Assembly (NCBI GenBank): GCA_964579415.1
Contig: CAZOGW010000061.1
Coordinates: 1-17,464, forward strand
DNA from: CAZOGW01 sp964579415
GTDB taxonomy: Bacteria > Actinomycetota > Acidimicrobiia > Spongiisociales > UBA5794
DNA: 17,464 nt
Reading direction: 5' to 3'
Shown: positions 7,425 to 14,179 of the stretch, piece by piece
How the letters are laid out: each line of letters begins with the position of its first letter
How positions within the stretch are numbered: the stretch's first letter is position 1
The notes under the pieces: generated by a model
The model's input: the letters and a program-made list of their open reading frames with translations, nothing else
Told to the model about the DNA's origin: nothing
Databases searched by the model: none
Translations under genes and position numbers: made by a program

Positions 7425-7492
7425 GTACTTGGTACTTGGTACTTGGTACTTGGTACTTGGTACTTGGTACTACGTGATACGTAGTACGTACG
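7425..7492. repeat. Heptamer tandem repeat array B
   Basis: Nine complete 7-bp units stay in one phase: GTACTTG six times (7425-7466), then GTACTAC, GTGATAC and GTAGTAC (7467-7487), then GTACG. The three changed units form a perfect hairpin, GTACTACGT-GAT-ACGTAGTAC (7467-7475 with 7479-7487). It begins directly at the end of the rnpB hairpin and ends directly against the stop codon (TAG, 7493-7495) of the convergent lipoprotein gene. Confidence 0.95.
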
Positions 7493-8149
7493 CTAATCAT
7501 GCAAATGTAGGTCCGCTATCGCTTCCAGTTCCAGGTCGAGGGCGCGGTCGTCCGGGGCGAGGGCCAGGGCGGCACCGAGGGAGCTCACCGCGTGGGCGGC
7601 GTAGATGCGGGAGACGTCGGGCTCGGCCTCGTCTCCGAGCATGGAGAGGATGCGACGGAGTTGGATGGCCAGGACAGGCCCGGCCGTCGCCGTCAGGTCC
7701 ACCAGCCAGCCTTCGGGGGCGCGGCGGGCGACGATCTGTGTGCCGGCGTCGGGCGGCCCCACCGGGACCCCGGCGAACTCGGTGCCGTCGTGCTCGAACA
7801 CCTCCCCCTCCCCCACGGCGAGACCGTCGGGCGAGGCGCCCGCCATGGAGACCAGTTCGGCACCGAACGTCTGCCAGTAGGAGCGGAGGGTGGCCGAGGG
7901 GAGGCCCGACTCGGCCACGGCGGCGAGTTGCTCGGCGGTGAACTGGTTCTCGGCGGCGGCCACCAGTGCTATGTCGACGGGATCGGTGACCTCCTCGATG
8001 GCCTCGAAGTCCATGGTGGACAGACCGGTGAGCCAGGCCCGCACCGCCGCCGAGGGTGTCTGGTACCCGGCCGCCTCATCAGCCCCGTCTCCACCGGAAC
8101 ACCCGGTCACTCCGAGGACGAGGGCCAGCGCCGCCACCACACGCAACAT
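7493..8149 (-). CDS. Putative lipoprotein, function unknown
   Basis: This is a 218-residue protein with a lipoprotein signal: MLRVVAALALVLG followed by lipobox VTGC, with C17 as the lipidated Cys and a Ser/Gly-rich linker. It should be anchored on the outer face of the cytoplasmic membrane. The N-terminal part (TPSAAVRAWLTGLSTMDFEAI) loosely resembles NTF2-like stress or ketosteroid-isomerase-fold proteins, but I do not recognise the family with confidence. A mixed region ending in an alpha-helical tail follows. It lies 54 nt downstream of the YdjM-like gene on the same strand and may be the last gene of that operon. Its stop codon abuts heptamer array B. Confidence 0.8.
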   Translation of the reverse strand: MLRVVAALALVLGVTGCSGGDGADEAAGYQTPSAAVRAWLTGLSTMDFEAIEEVTDPVDIALVAAAENQFTAEQLAAVAESGLPSATLRSYWQTFGAELVSMAGASPDGLAVGEGEVFEHDGTEFAGVPVGPPDAGTQIVARRAPEGWLVDLTATAGPVLAIQLRRILSMLGDEAEPDVSRIYAAHAVSSLGAALALAPDDRALDLELEAIADLHLHD

Positions 8150-8203
8150 GGTTCCAGCCTACCGGGGCCTCCCGACGTACTCCCGAGAACGTAGTCCCGG
8201 GCT

Positions 8204-8734
8204 TCAGCCGCCGATCGGTGCCGACAGCCTCCCGGTGGCGAGGAAGTCCTCCCGGGCCGACCGGTGAGCCAGGCCGGACCGCCGCGCCAGGCCCACCAGG
8301 TAGATCAGCCCCACCGCCTCCAGCGCCCACACCCGCCAGTCGGTGAGAACGGTGACGACCAGCGCTCCGAACGTCGCCGGACCCGACGGGGTGAACCCCC
8401 ACCCCAGCAACGGCCACCACAGGGTCTCCGGGTCGTTCCACATGCCGTCGAGGACCAGGTGCACCAGCATCCCCACCGCCACCGGCATCCAGCGCTTGCG
8501 GGGCCTCCCCCGCCGGGTGTTGAGGAGCACCAGCACCATCGCCAGCGCCGAGGCGAGCAGGGTGTGGCCCACCAGGCGCACCGACTGCAGCGAGGCGTAG
8601 AAGGCGGCGCCCACCGGGGTGTCGACGAGGTCGGGCAGCAGCGCCCCCAGCGCCAGCATGCGGAGGTCCATCCGCTCGTCCCTGAACGTGTACCGCACCA
8701 CGGCGGTGGTCGCCCCGAGATGCCAGAAGATCAC
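8204..8734 (-). CDS. YdjM/DUF457-like inner-membrane protein (putative metal-dependent hydrolase)
   Basis: This is a 176-residue polytopic membrane protein. The conserved polar residues of the YdjM/DUF457 group are visible: H5 in FWHLG, LPDLVDTP with D35, GHTLL with H57, and HLVLDGMW with H92 and D96. These His and Asp residues are thought to bind metal, but the physiological substrate of the family is not established. Membrane segments lie at about 53-72, 84-100 and 119-152. GTG at 8734 starts 1 nt after the stop of the zinc-ribbon gene, so translation is probably coupled; ATG at 8736 is out of frame. It belongs to the nif3-like/zinc-ribbon operon. Confidence 0.8.
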   Translation of the reverse strand: MIFWHLGATTAVVRYTFRDERMDLRMLALGALLPDLVDTPVGAAFYASLQSVRLVGHTLLASALAMVLVLLNTRRGRPRKRWMPVAVGMLVHLVLDGMWNDPETLWWPLLGWGFTPSGPATFGALVVTVLTDWRVWALEAVGLIYLVGLARRSGLAHRSAREDFLATGRLSAPIGG

Positions 8735-8735
8735 A

Positions 8736-9458
8736 TCAGGGGACCAGGATGGCGCGGCAGTGGATACATCGCGGCGGGTCCGACCGCCGCGCTTCGGCCT
8801 GTTCGGTGGCGCTGAGGCGGAGGTGGCAGGCCCCGCAGACGCCGTCGTCGGTGAGGCGGCCCACCGCGACCCCGTCGTCCATGGTGGGGCGCAGCGAGTC
8901 GTACAGGTTGAGCAGGTCCTCGGGCACCAACGGGACGATCTCGGCCTTGCGGCGCTCCTTGAGCCCCAGCTTGGCGTCGATCTCCTTCCAGGCGACGACG
9001 ATCAGCGCCTCGTGCGCTGCCTTGTCCTCGGTGGCGGTGACCAGCTCCGCCTCCAGTTCCTCGAGGCGGGCGGCGAGGCGGTCCCTGGCCTCCATCAGCT
9101 CGAGGACCTCCTCCTCCATGTCCTTCTTCTTGCGGTCGAGCATCTCGACCTCGCGGCGCAGGTAGTCGGCGTCGCGGGCGCTGAGGCCACCGGCGTAGAG
9201 GCGGTTCTGCTCGCTGGTGAGCTTGGTCTCGGCAAGGTCGAGCTCGCCGCTGGTGCGCTCCACGCTGAGCTCGGTCTGGCGGAGGGTCGCCGCGGTCTCG
9301 TCGCGGGCCGCCTGCCGGCGGGCGGCCTCCTCGTGGGCCTTCCTGTACTCGGCGAGGGCGGGGAGGGACTGCCGCTCGTGAATGAGCCTGTCTATCTCGG
9401 AGTCGACCGACTGGAGGTCCAGCAGGTCGTTGAGGCTGGGCGGAAACTGCAAGCTCAT
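8736..9458 (-). CDS. Coiled-coil protein with C4-type zinc ribbon
   Basis: This 240-residue protein has a long charged coiled coil (about 15-180) and a C-terminal zinc ribbon with CGAC (C208, C211) and CIHC (C231, C234). It matches the family of Rv2229c from mycobacteria, whose gene also follows a Nif3-like gene. The molecular role is unknown; a scaffold or nucleic-acid binding function has been suggested for relatives, but nothing here proves it. ATG at 9458 is fixed by an ATGA overlap with the Nif3-like gene and by the conserved start (MSLQFPPSLNDLLDLQSVDS). A longer open frame reaching 10034 only reads through the upstream gene out of phase. Confidence 0.9.
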   Translation of the reverse strand: MSLQFPPSLNDLLDLQSVDSEIDRLIHERQSLPALAEYRKAHEEAARRQAARDETAATLRQTELSVERTSGELDLAETKLTSEQNRLYAGGLSARDADYLRREVEMLDRKKKDMEEEVLELMEARDRLAARLEELEAELVTATEDKAAHEALIVVAWKEIDAKLGLKERRKAEIVPLVPEDLLNLYDSLRPTMDDGVAVGRLTDDGVCGACHLRLSATEQAEARRSDPPRCIHCRAILVP

Positions 9459-10534
9459 GGCCCCCACGGGTCGAGGTCGATTTCTGTCATGTCCACGGGG
9501 TTTTCGGTAACCGCGGCGACGGCAGCGTACAGCCTCGCCAGACCCGGTCGCTCGGTGGGTGCGTGGCCGGGGTCGATAACGGCCATCCCCATGTCGAGCG
9601 CCTGCCGGGCGGTGTGGTGCCCGACGTCGCCGGTGACGAGCACGTCGCATCCTGCGGCAGCGGCCACGAAGGAACCTCCCGAGCCGGGAACGACCGCCAC
9701 GGTGGACACGGAACGGTCCCGGTGACCGGCCACCCTGACCACTCCGCCCAGCGTCTCGACCACGGTGGCGGCGATCCCGCCCACCGTGGTGTCGAGGCTC
9801 CCCTTGCGTCCGATGAGCCCGGCGTTGCCCTTGTGGTCGAAGACGTTGTAGGCGGGCTCCTCGTAGGGATGGGCGGCGACGAGGGCGGCGACCACGGCAT
9901 CGAGGCGGCCCTGGGGCGCCACCATCTCCACCCGCGTCTCCGGCTCCCGGTTGAGCGCCCCGGCCTCGCCGAGATGAGGCGAGGCCCCGGCTCCGGGGTG
10001 GAAGGTGCCGGTCCCGCCGGAGCGGTACGAGCAACCCCGGTAGTTGCCGATGACCCCTGCTCCGGCGCCGGCCATGGCGTCGGCGACGGTGTCGGCATCA
10101 CCGGCAGGGACATAGACGACGATGCTGACCGAGTCGGGCCCCCAGTTGGGGCCGAAGCCGGTGATCCCGCCGAGCCCGAGCGCCTCGGCGAGGGCGTCGG
10201 CGGCTCCACCGGGGGCGACATCGAAAGCGGTGTGGACGACACCGACGGCGACGCCGGCGGACACCAGGCGGAAAGCGCGGCCGGAGGGACCGCTGCCCGC
10301 AACCAGGCGGGTGGTGGGCCGGAACAGCAGCGGGTGGTACACCACCGCCAGATCGACCTCATCGGCGATGAGTCGCCCTGCGACGGCTTCGGTGATCTCG
10401 TGGCAGACGGCCACCCGCCCCGCCGGCACCGCCGCGTCCCCCAACTGGAGCCCCACCGGATCCCAACCGCCCGCCTTGGAAAGCGGCGCCACCGCGTCCA
10501 GCGCGGCCAGCACATCTCCCACAGTCGCCGTCAC
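9455..10534 (-). CDS. Nif3-like dinuclear metal center protein
   Basis: A 359-residue member of the NIF3/YbgI family, of the longer form with a central PII-like insert (about 130-240). The N-terminal WDPVGLQLG, HTAFDVAPGG and C-terminal GHHTARQALDMG and DPGHAPTE motifs carry the expected metal ligands. The usual HHP motif reads VVYHPLLFRP: the first of the two His is Tyr, encoded TAC where CAC would be His. GTG at 10534 is chosen because GAGGATC precedes it at good distance and the MTATVGDVLAALD start fits the family. The biochemical role of the family is unsettled; GTP cyclohydrolase type 1 is a common but doubtful label. It leads an operon with the zinc-ribbon gene and is divergent from msrA. 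Confidence 0.93.
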   Translation of the reverse strand: MTATVGDVLAALDAVAPLSKAGGWDPVGLQLGDAAVPAGRVAVCHEITEAVAGRLIADEVDLAVVYHPLLFRPTTRLVAGSGPSGRAFRLVSAGVAVGVVHTAFDVAPGGAADALAEALGLGGITGFGPNWGPDSVSIVVYVPAGDADTVADAMAGAGAGVIGNYRGCSYRSGGTGTFHPGAGASPHLGEAGALNREPETRVEMVAPQGRLDAVVAALVAAHPYEEPAYNVFDHKGNAGLIGRKGSLDTTVGGIAATVVETLGGVVRVAGHRDRSVSTVAVVPGSGGSFVAAAAGCDVLVTGDVGHHTARQALDMGMAVIDPGHAPTERPGLARLYAAVAAVTENPVDMTEIDLDPWGP

Positions 10535-10622
10535 GCCGGATCCTCATCGCGTTCCATGGCCGGCAAGCGTAGTGAGGAACACGGCGCGCTACGGTGGCGT
10601 TGAACGATCCGCAGTGGATGCC

Positions 10623-10642
10623 GGACACGGGATACGGGATAC
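10623..10642. repeat. Heptamer repeat remnant in msrA leader
   Basis: GGGATAC occurs twice in phase (10629-10635, 10636-10642), preceded by a partial unit GGACAC. On the minus strand this reads GTATCCC, GTATCCC, GTGTCC, one base different from the GTATCAC units of array D. It ends 4 nt before the msrA start codon and so occupies the ribosome-binding region. Confidence 0.55.
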
Positions 10643-10646
10643 CGAC

Positions 10647-11285
10647 ATGATCTTCAACCGCAGCAAGACCGAGATGGTGGACGCCGATCACGCCCTTCCC
10701 GGGCGCATCGAGCCGCCGGCGATCCCGGACACGCACTTCGTGAACGGGAACCCCCTCTCCCCGCCGTGGCCGGAAGGCCACGAGGTCGCCTACTTCGCCA
10801 TGGGCTGCTTCTGGGGCGCCGAGCGCATCTTCTGGCGCCTCGACGGCGTGTACACCACCGCCTCCGGCTACATGGGCGGGTACACCCCCAACCCCAGCTA
10901 CGAGGAGGTCTGCACCGGGCGAACCGGCCACGCCGAGGCGGTCATCGTGGTCTACGACCCCGCCGTGGTCAGCTACGAGGACCTGCTCAAGGCTTTCTGG
11001 GAGAACCACGATCCCACCCAGGTGAACGGTCAGGGCAACGACATCGGCACCCAGTACCGCTCGGCGATCTACACCACCTCCGATGCCCAGGCCGACACCG
11101 CCAAGCGCAGCCGGGACCGCTACCAGGAGGCCCTCCGCGGTGCCGGGTACACCGACATCGCCACCGAGACCCGCCCCGCCTCCGAAGCGGGAACCTTCTA
11201 TTACGCCGAGGGCTACCACCAGCAGTACCTCGCCAAGAACCTCGGCGGCTACTGCAACCACGGCTTCTGCCAGGTCACGTACTAA
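10647..11285 (+). CDS. msrA: Peptide methionine-S-sulfoxide reductase
   Basis: The enzyme reduces methionine-S-sulfoxide in proteins and free methionine, repairing oxidative damage in the cytoplasm with electrons from thioredoxin. It has 212 residues. The catalytic motif GCFWGAER contains C54, and resolving cysteines C203 and C208 stand in GGYCNHGFCQ at the end. SGYMGGYTPNPSYEEVCTGRTGHAE and GTQYRSAIY regions are canonical. ATG at 10647 gives a family-like N-terminus (MIFNRSKTEMV), although no clear ribosome site precedes it because heptamer-like DNA fills the leader. The final Tyr codon and stop (TAC TAA) lie inside the first unit of heptamer array C. Confidence 0.96.
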   Translation: MIFNRSKTEMVDADHALPGRIEPPAIPDTHFVNGNPLSPPWPEGHEVAYFAMGCFWGAERIFWRLDGVYTTASGYMGGYTPNPSYEEVCTGRTGHAEAVIVVYDPAVVSYEDLLKAFWENHDPTQVNGQGNDIGTQYRSAIYTTSDAQADTAKRSRDRYQEALRGAGYTDIATETRPASEAGTFYYAEGYHQQYLAKNLGGYCNHGFCQVTY

Positions 11286-11355
11286 GTACTAAGTACTAAG
11301 TACTAAGTACTAAGTACTAAGTACTACGTACTACGTGATACGTGATACGTGATAC
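11279..11355. repeat. Heptamer tandem repeat array C
   Basis: Eleven contiguous units in one phase: GTACTAA six times (11279-11320), GTACTAC twice (11321-11334), GTGATAC three times (11335-11355), then GTG. It overlaps the last codons of msrA, and the TAA of the first unit is the stop codon. It is AT-rich relative to both flanks and is followed by about 95 nt without a gene. Confidence 0.97.
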
Positions 11356-11450
11356 GTGCCGCTCGAGAATTCACGGGACCTTCACACCCTGGCAACCAGT
11401 ACGACAACCCTGTCGGCTTGAGTGTGTGGTGCAGTCAGAAGAGGGAGCCC

Positions 11451-11615
11451 ATGCTCACCACCGCCCGCATTACCGACGAGCACCTCGCCGCCATGGCCAA
11501 GGAGCTCGCAGCCCGGCTCAACCGCCTCGCCGTCCTTTCCGACGACCCGCGGCCGCCACTCACGCCGTCGTCCGCCCCAAGCAGCACCACCAAACCTCGC
11601 CCCCGGCCCCGCTGA
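11451..11615 (+). CDS. Possible small protein (54 aa)
   Basis: A short frame begins with ATG at 11451 after GAGGGAG (11441-11447). It encodes an N-terminal helix (ARITDEHLAAMAKELAARLN) and a basic Pro/Ser-rich tail. No family is recognised. It is supported by the ribosome site, a plausible amphipathic helix and position in the same direction as msrA and map. Against it are the small size and a tail that could simply be GC-rich random coding. The rest of the 11286-11684 gap holds heptamer array C and otherwise nothing I can name. Confidence 0.4.
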   Translation: MLTTARITDEHLAAMAKELAARLNRLAVLSDDPRPPLTPSSAPSSTTKPRPRPR

Positions 11616-11684
11616 CCCCGCACCGCGCCCATCAGTGTTATCCGGCGTGGCACAATCCTCCGCCTTCACACCAGGAGAGGCGGC

Positions 11685-12455
11685 GTGCTCGAGCTGCGGA
11701 CGCCTGACGAGATCGAAGAGATGCGCGCCGCCGGCCGTTTCGTGGCCGGGGTCCTGGCGGCCACTTCCGCAGCCGCCGGTGTCGGCGTCAACCTGCTCGA
11801 TCTGGACGACCTCGCCCACCAGATGATCCGCGACGCCGGCGCCGAGTCGTGTTACCTCGACTACCACCCGTCGTTCGGCGGGAGCCCGTTCGGCAAGGTG
11901 ATCTGCACCTCGGTCAACGACGCCGTGCTCCACGGCCTCCCCCACGACTACCGCCTGGCGGACGGGGACCTGCTCAGCCTCGACTTCGCCGCCTCGGTCG
12001 GCGGCTGGGTGTCGGACGCCGCGGTGTCCCTGGTGGTGGGAACACCCCGCCCCGAAGACGTCGGGCTCATCGACACCACCCGCCGGGCCCTTGACGCCGC
12101 CATCGCCCAGGCCTGGCCGGGGCGCCGGCTCGGTGACATCTCGGCCGCCATCGGCGGGGTGGCACGCGCCGGCGGCTACCAGGTCAACACCGACTTCGGC
12201 GGCCACGGTGTCGGCCGCACCATGCACGGCCTCGACCCCCACGTGCCCAACGACGGCGTCGCCGGCACCGGGATGATCCTCGAGGCCGGGCTGGTCATCG
12301 CCATCGAGCCGTGGTTCCTCGCTACCACCCGGAGGATCCGCACCGACCGGGACGGGTGGACACTGCGCAGCCATGACGGCTCGAGGGGGGCCCACACCGA
12401 ACACACCGTGGCCATCACCGGCGGCGGTCCCGTCGTGCTGACGGCACAGCCCTGA
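11685..12455 (+). CDS. map: Methionine aminopeptidase, type I
   Basis: The enzyme removes the initiator methionine from new proteins. It has 256 residues, the normal core length without an N-terminal zinc-finger extension. Metal ligands are D100 (LSLDFAA), D111 (VSDAA), H174 (GGHGVGR), E208 (IAIEPW) and E239 (AHTEHT), with the substrate-contacting His at H83 (VLHGLP). GTG at 11685 is supported by GGAGAGG 5-12 nt upstream and by MLELRTPDEIEEMRAAG aligning with the family start. CACAAT at 11651-11656 might be a -10 element. In actinobacteria map often sits by secY/adk; here it does not, so this may be a second copy. It runs convergently into the Rrf2 gene with only 3 nt between stop codons. Confidence 0.95.
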   Translation: MLELRTPDEIEEMRAAGRFVAGVLAATSAAAGVGVNLLDLDDLAHQMIRDAGAESCYLDYHPSFGGSPFGKVICTSVNDAVLHGLPHDYRLADGDLLSLDFAASVGGWVSDAAVSLVVGTPRPEDVGLIDTTRRALDAAIAQAWPGRRLGDISAAIGGVARAGGYQVNTDFGGHGVGRTMHGLDPHVPNDGVAGTGMILEAGLVIAIEPWFLATTRRIRTDRDGWTLRSHDGSRGAHTEHTVAITGGGPVVLTAQP

Positions 12456-12458
12456 CGA

Positions 12459-12920
12459 TCAGGAGTCGGAAGGCGCCGAGAGCTCCAGCGGAACCACCCA
12501 GCGGCCTCCGGCCCGCTCGGCCAGGGTGCCGAAGTCGACGGCGTCGAGGATGGCGATGGTGGCATCGCGCACGTCCTGCCACACCTCCTTGAGCGAGCAG
12601 GCCACATCCATGGGGCAGGGCTCGGGTGAGGAGCGGGTGGCACAGGCGATGGGGGCGAGCTGGCCCTGGAAGACCCGGACCACACGGTCCAGGGAGATCT
12701 CGCGGGCGGGCCGGTTGAGGCGGTAGCCGCCCGACGGGCCCCGCTCGGAGCGGACGATGCCGGCACCGCGCAGCTGGCTCATGATCTGTTCGAGAAACGG
12801 CGCCGGTACCGCGGTGCGGTCGGCGAGGTCGGCCAGCTTGAGAGGCTGGTCGCGGTCCTCGACAATCGCCAGGGCCAGCACGGCTCTGGTTGCGTAGTCG
12901 GTCTTCTTGGTGATCCACAT
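12459..12920 (-). CDS. Rrf2-family transcriptional regulator
   Basis: This 153-residue DNA-binding protein begins MWITKKTDYATRAVLALA and has the winged-helix signature PAPFLEQIMSQLRGAGIVRSERGPSGGYRL shared with IscR, NsrR and CymR (quoted in two parts here: helix near 41-56, wing near 57-68). Three cysteines, C93, C102 and C108 (CX8CX5C), are placed where cluster-binding members hold an iron-sulfur cluster, so it could sense iron, redox state or NO. CymR-type members regulate sulfur uptake instead. ATG at 12920 is preceded by AAGGT about 7 nt upstream. It is divergent from an ABC importer operon, its most likely target. It meets map tail to tail. Confidence 0.93.
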   Translation of the reverse strand: MWITKKTDYATRAVLALAIVEDRDQPLKLADLADRTAVPAPFLEQIMSQLRGAGIVRSERGPSGGYRLNRPAREISLDRVVRVFQGQLAPIACATRSSPEPCPMDVACSLKEVWQDVRDATIAILDAVDFGTLAERAGGRWVVPLELSAPSDS

Positions 12921-12943
12921 TGTCGACCTTCACAGTAGGACAA
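12920..12943. promoter_or_regulatory. Inverted repeat at the Rrf2 gene start
   Basis: TTGTC (12920-12924) and GACAA (12939-12943) form an inverted repeat spaced by 14 nt directly over the ribosome site and start codon of the Rrf2 gene. It shares TGTCGA with the stronger repeat at 13034-13063. It is a weak candidate for an autoregulatory site; arms of five bases could occur by chance. Confidence 0.25.
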
Positions 12944-13033
12944 CTTGGGCACAGGGGGAAGCTCCGGATCGGGTACCCCGTCGCCGGTCTTTGACACCGT
13001 CACCGGTCACTCGTAGTCTGTCGCAGTTCCTAA

Positions 13034-13063
13034 TGTCGAGTTCTCGGACTCTATAACTCGACA
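13034..13063. promoter_or_regulatory. Candidate operator/promoter of the ABC importer operon
   Basis: A perfect 9-bp inverted repeat, TGTCGAGTT-N12-AACTCGACA, stands 37 nt before the binding-protein start codon. TATAAC (13052-13057) overlaps its right arm and looks like a -10 box. A repressor bound here would block that promoter. The divergent Rrf2 protein is the obvious candidate, since Rrf2 dimers bind symmetrical sites of about this overall length. The pairing of regulator and site is inference. Confidence 0.55.
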
Positions 13064-13099
13064 ACTCCGGATTCCATCTGAAATTGAGGAGAGACCAAG

Positions 13100-14179
13100 A
13101 TGCGTAGGGCAAGGCTCTGGATGGTGCTGTTGTCCGTGGTCGTACTGTTCGCCGCCGCCTGCGGTGGTGACAGCGGCGGCGACGGAACGACGGCGCCGGG
13201 AGGGAACGGCACCACGGCCACCCCGGCAGGCGGCGGTGCCGACGAGGTCAGGCTCGGCTACTTCGCCAACGTCACCCACGCTCCCGCCATCGTGGGGGTC
13301 TCCAACGGCTTCTTCGAGGAAGAGCTGGGCGACGTCGCCCTCAGAACCCTGACGTTCAACGCGGGCAACGAAGCCATCGAGGCGATCTTCAGTGGCGCCC
13401 TCGACGTCACGTTCATCGGCCCCAACCCGGCGATCAACGGCTTCTCCCAGTCGGATGGCGAGGCGATCCGCATCATCTCCGGCAGCACGTCGGGTGGCGC
13501 TTCACTCATCGTCGACGACTCCATCCAGTCAGAGGAGGACTTCGCCGGCAAGACCCTGGCCACCCCGTCGCTGGGCAACACCCAGGACGTTGCGGCCCGC
13601 GCCTGGCTCGCCGATCAGGGCTACGAGGTGACGCTCGAGGGCGGCGGCGACGTCTCCATCGTGCCGCAGGCCAACGCCGACACCCTCACCGCTTTCCAGT
13701 CGGGCCAGGTCAACGCGGCGTGGGCGCCGGAGCCCTGGGCGACCCGCCTAATCATCGAGGGCGGCGGCCGCACCTTCCTCGACGAAGCCGAACTGTGGCC
13801 CAACGGGCAGTTCGTCACGACGCACCTCATCGTGGCCACCGAGTTCCTCGAGGAGAACCCTGAAACGGTCGACGCCATCCTGCGTGGCCTGGTGCGCTCC
13901 ATCGATTACGTCAACGAGAACCCCGACGAGGCCAAGACCGTGGTCAACGAAGGCATCGAGGCGATCACCGGGAGCGCCATCGCCGATGACACCATCAACG
14001 GCGCGTGGGAGAATCTGGAGTTCACCGTCGACCCGATCGCCTCGTCGCTGCAGAAGTCGGCCGACGACGCCGAGGCGGCAGGTCTGCTCGAGCCGGTGGA
14101 CCTGGACGGCATCTACGCCCTCGATCAACTCAACGCCATCCTGGCGGAACTGGGACGGGATCCGGTATCGTCCTCATGA
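13100..14179 (+). CDS. ABC importer substrate-binding lipoprotein (NitT/TauT, SsuA/NMT1-like)
   Basis: This is a 359-residue lipoprotein that should capture a small anionic or heterocyclic substrate outside the membrane. A signal of about 20 residues ends in FAAAC, with C21 lipidated, followed by a Gly/Thr-rich linker to about residue 48. The fold motifs VRLGYFANVTHAPAIVGV, FSGALDVTFIGPNPAINGF, DFAGKTLATPSLGNTQDVAA and VNAAWAPEPWATRL are typical of the family that binds sulfonates, taurine, nitrate or thiamine-precursor pyrimidines. The substrate cannot be chosen from sequence by eye. GAGGAG stands about 8 nt before ATG 13100. The gene overlaps the ATPase gene as ATGA. Confidence 0.93.
   Translation: MRRARLWMVLLSVVVLFAAACGGDSGGDGTTAPGGNGTTATPAGGGADEVRLGYFANVTHAPAIVGVSNGFFEEELGDVALRTLTFNAGNEAIEAIFSGALDVTFIGPNPAINGFSQSDGEAIRIISGSTSGGASLIVDDSIQSEEDFAGKTLATPSLGNTQDVAARAWLADQGYEVTLEGGGDVSIVPQANADTLTAFQSGQVNAAWAPEPWATRLIIEGGGRTFLDEAELWPNGQFVTTHLIVATEFLEENPETVDAILRGLVRSIDYVNENPDEAKTVVNEGIEAITGSAIADDTINGAWENLEFTVDPIASSLQKSADDAEAAGLLEPVDLDGIYALDQLNAILAELGRDPVSSS

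Noticed and set aside
7425..7492. Peptides encoded by the arrays (repeating GTWYLVL or YHVSRIT-like strings)
   Set aside because: These are by-products of translating a 7-bp repeat, which cycles through all frames. No ribosome site or conserved domain supports expression.
8150..8203. Heptamer-like GTACTCCC/GTAGTCCC strings between the lipoprotein and YdjM-like genes
   Set aside because: The two similar strings are not in a 7-bp phase and do not repeat in tandem, so they are not counted with the arrays.
9459..10034. N-terminal extension of the zinc-ribbon protein to 10034
   Set aside because: The extension is Arg/Gly-rich shadow sequence of the Nif3-like gene in another phase. The ATGA overlap and conserved start fix the start at 9458.
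10122..10646. Extended msrA start at 10122
   Set aside because: It would run antisense through the Nif3-like gene. The MsrA family N-terminus starts around 10647.
11279..11355. Heptamer arrays as CRISPR
   Set aside because: Units are 7 bp with no spacers and no cas genes are in the window.
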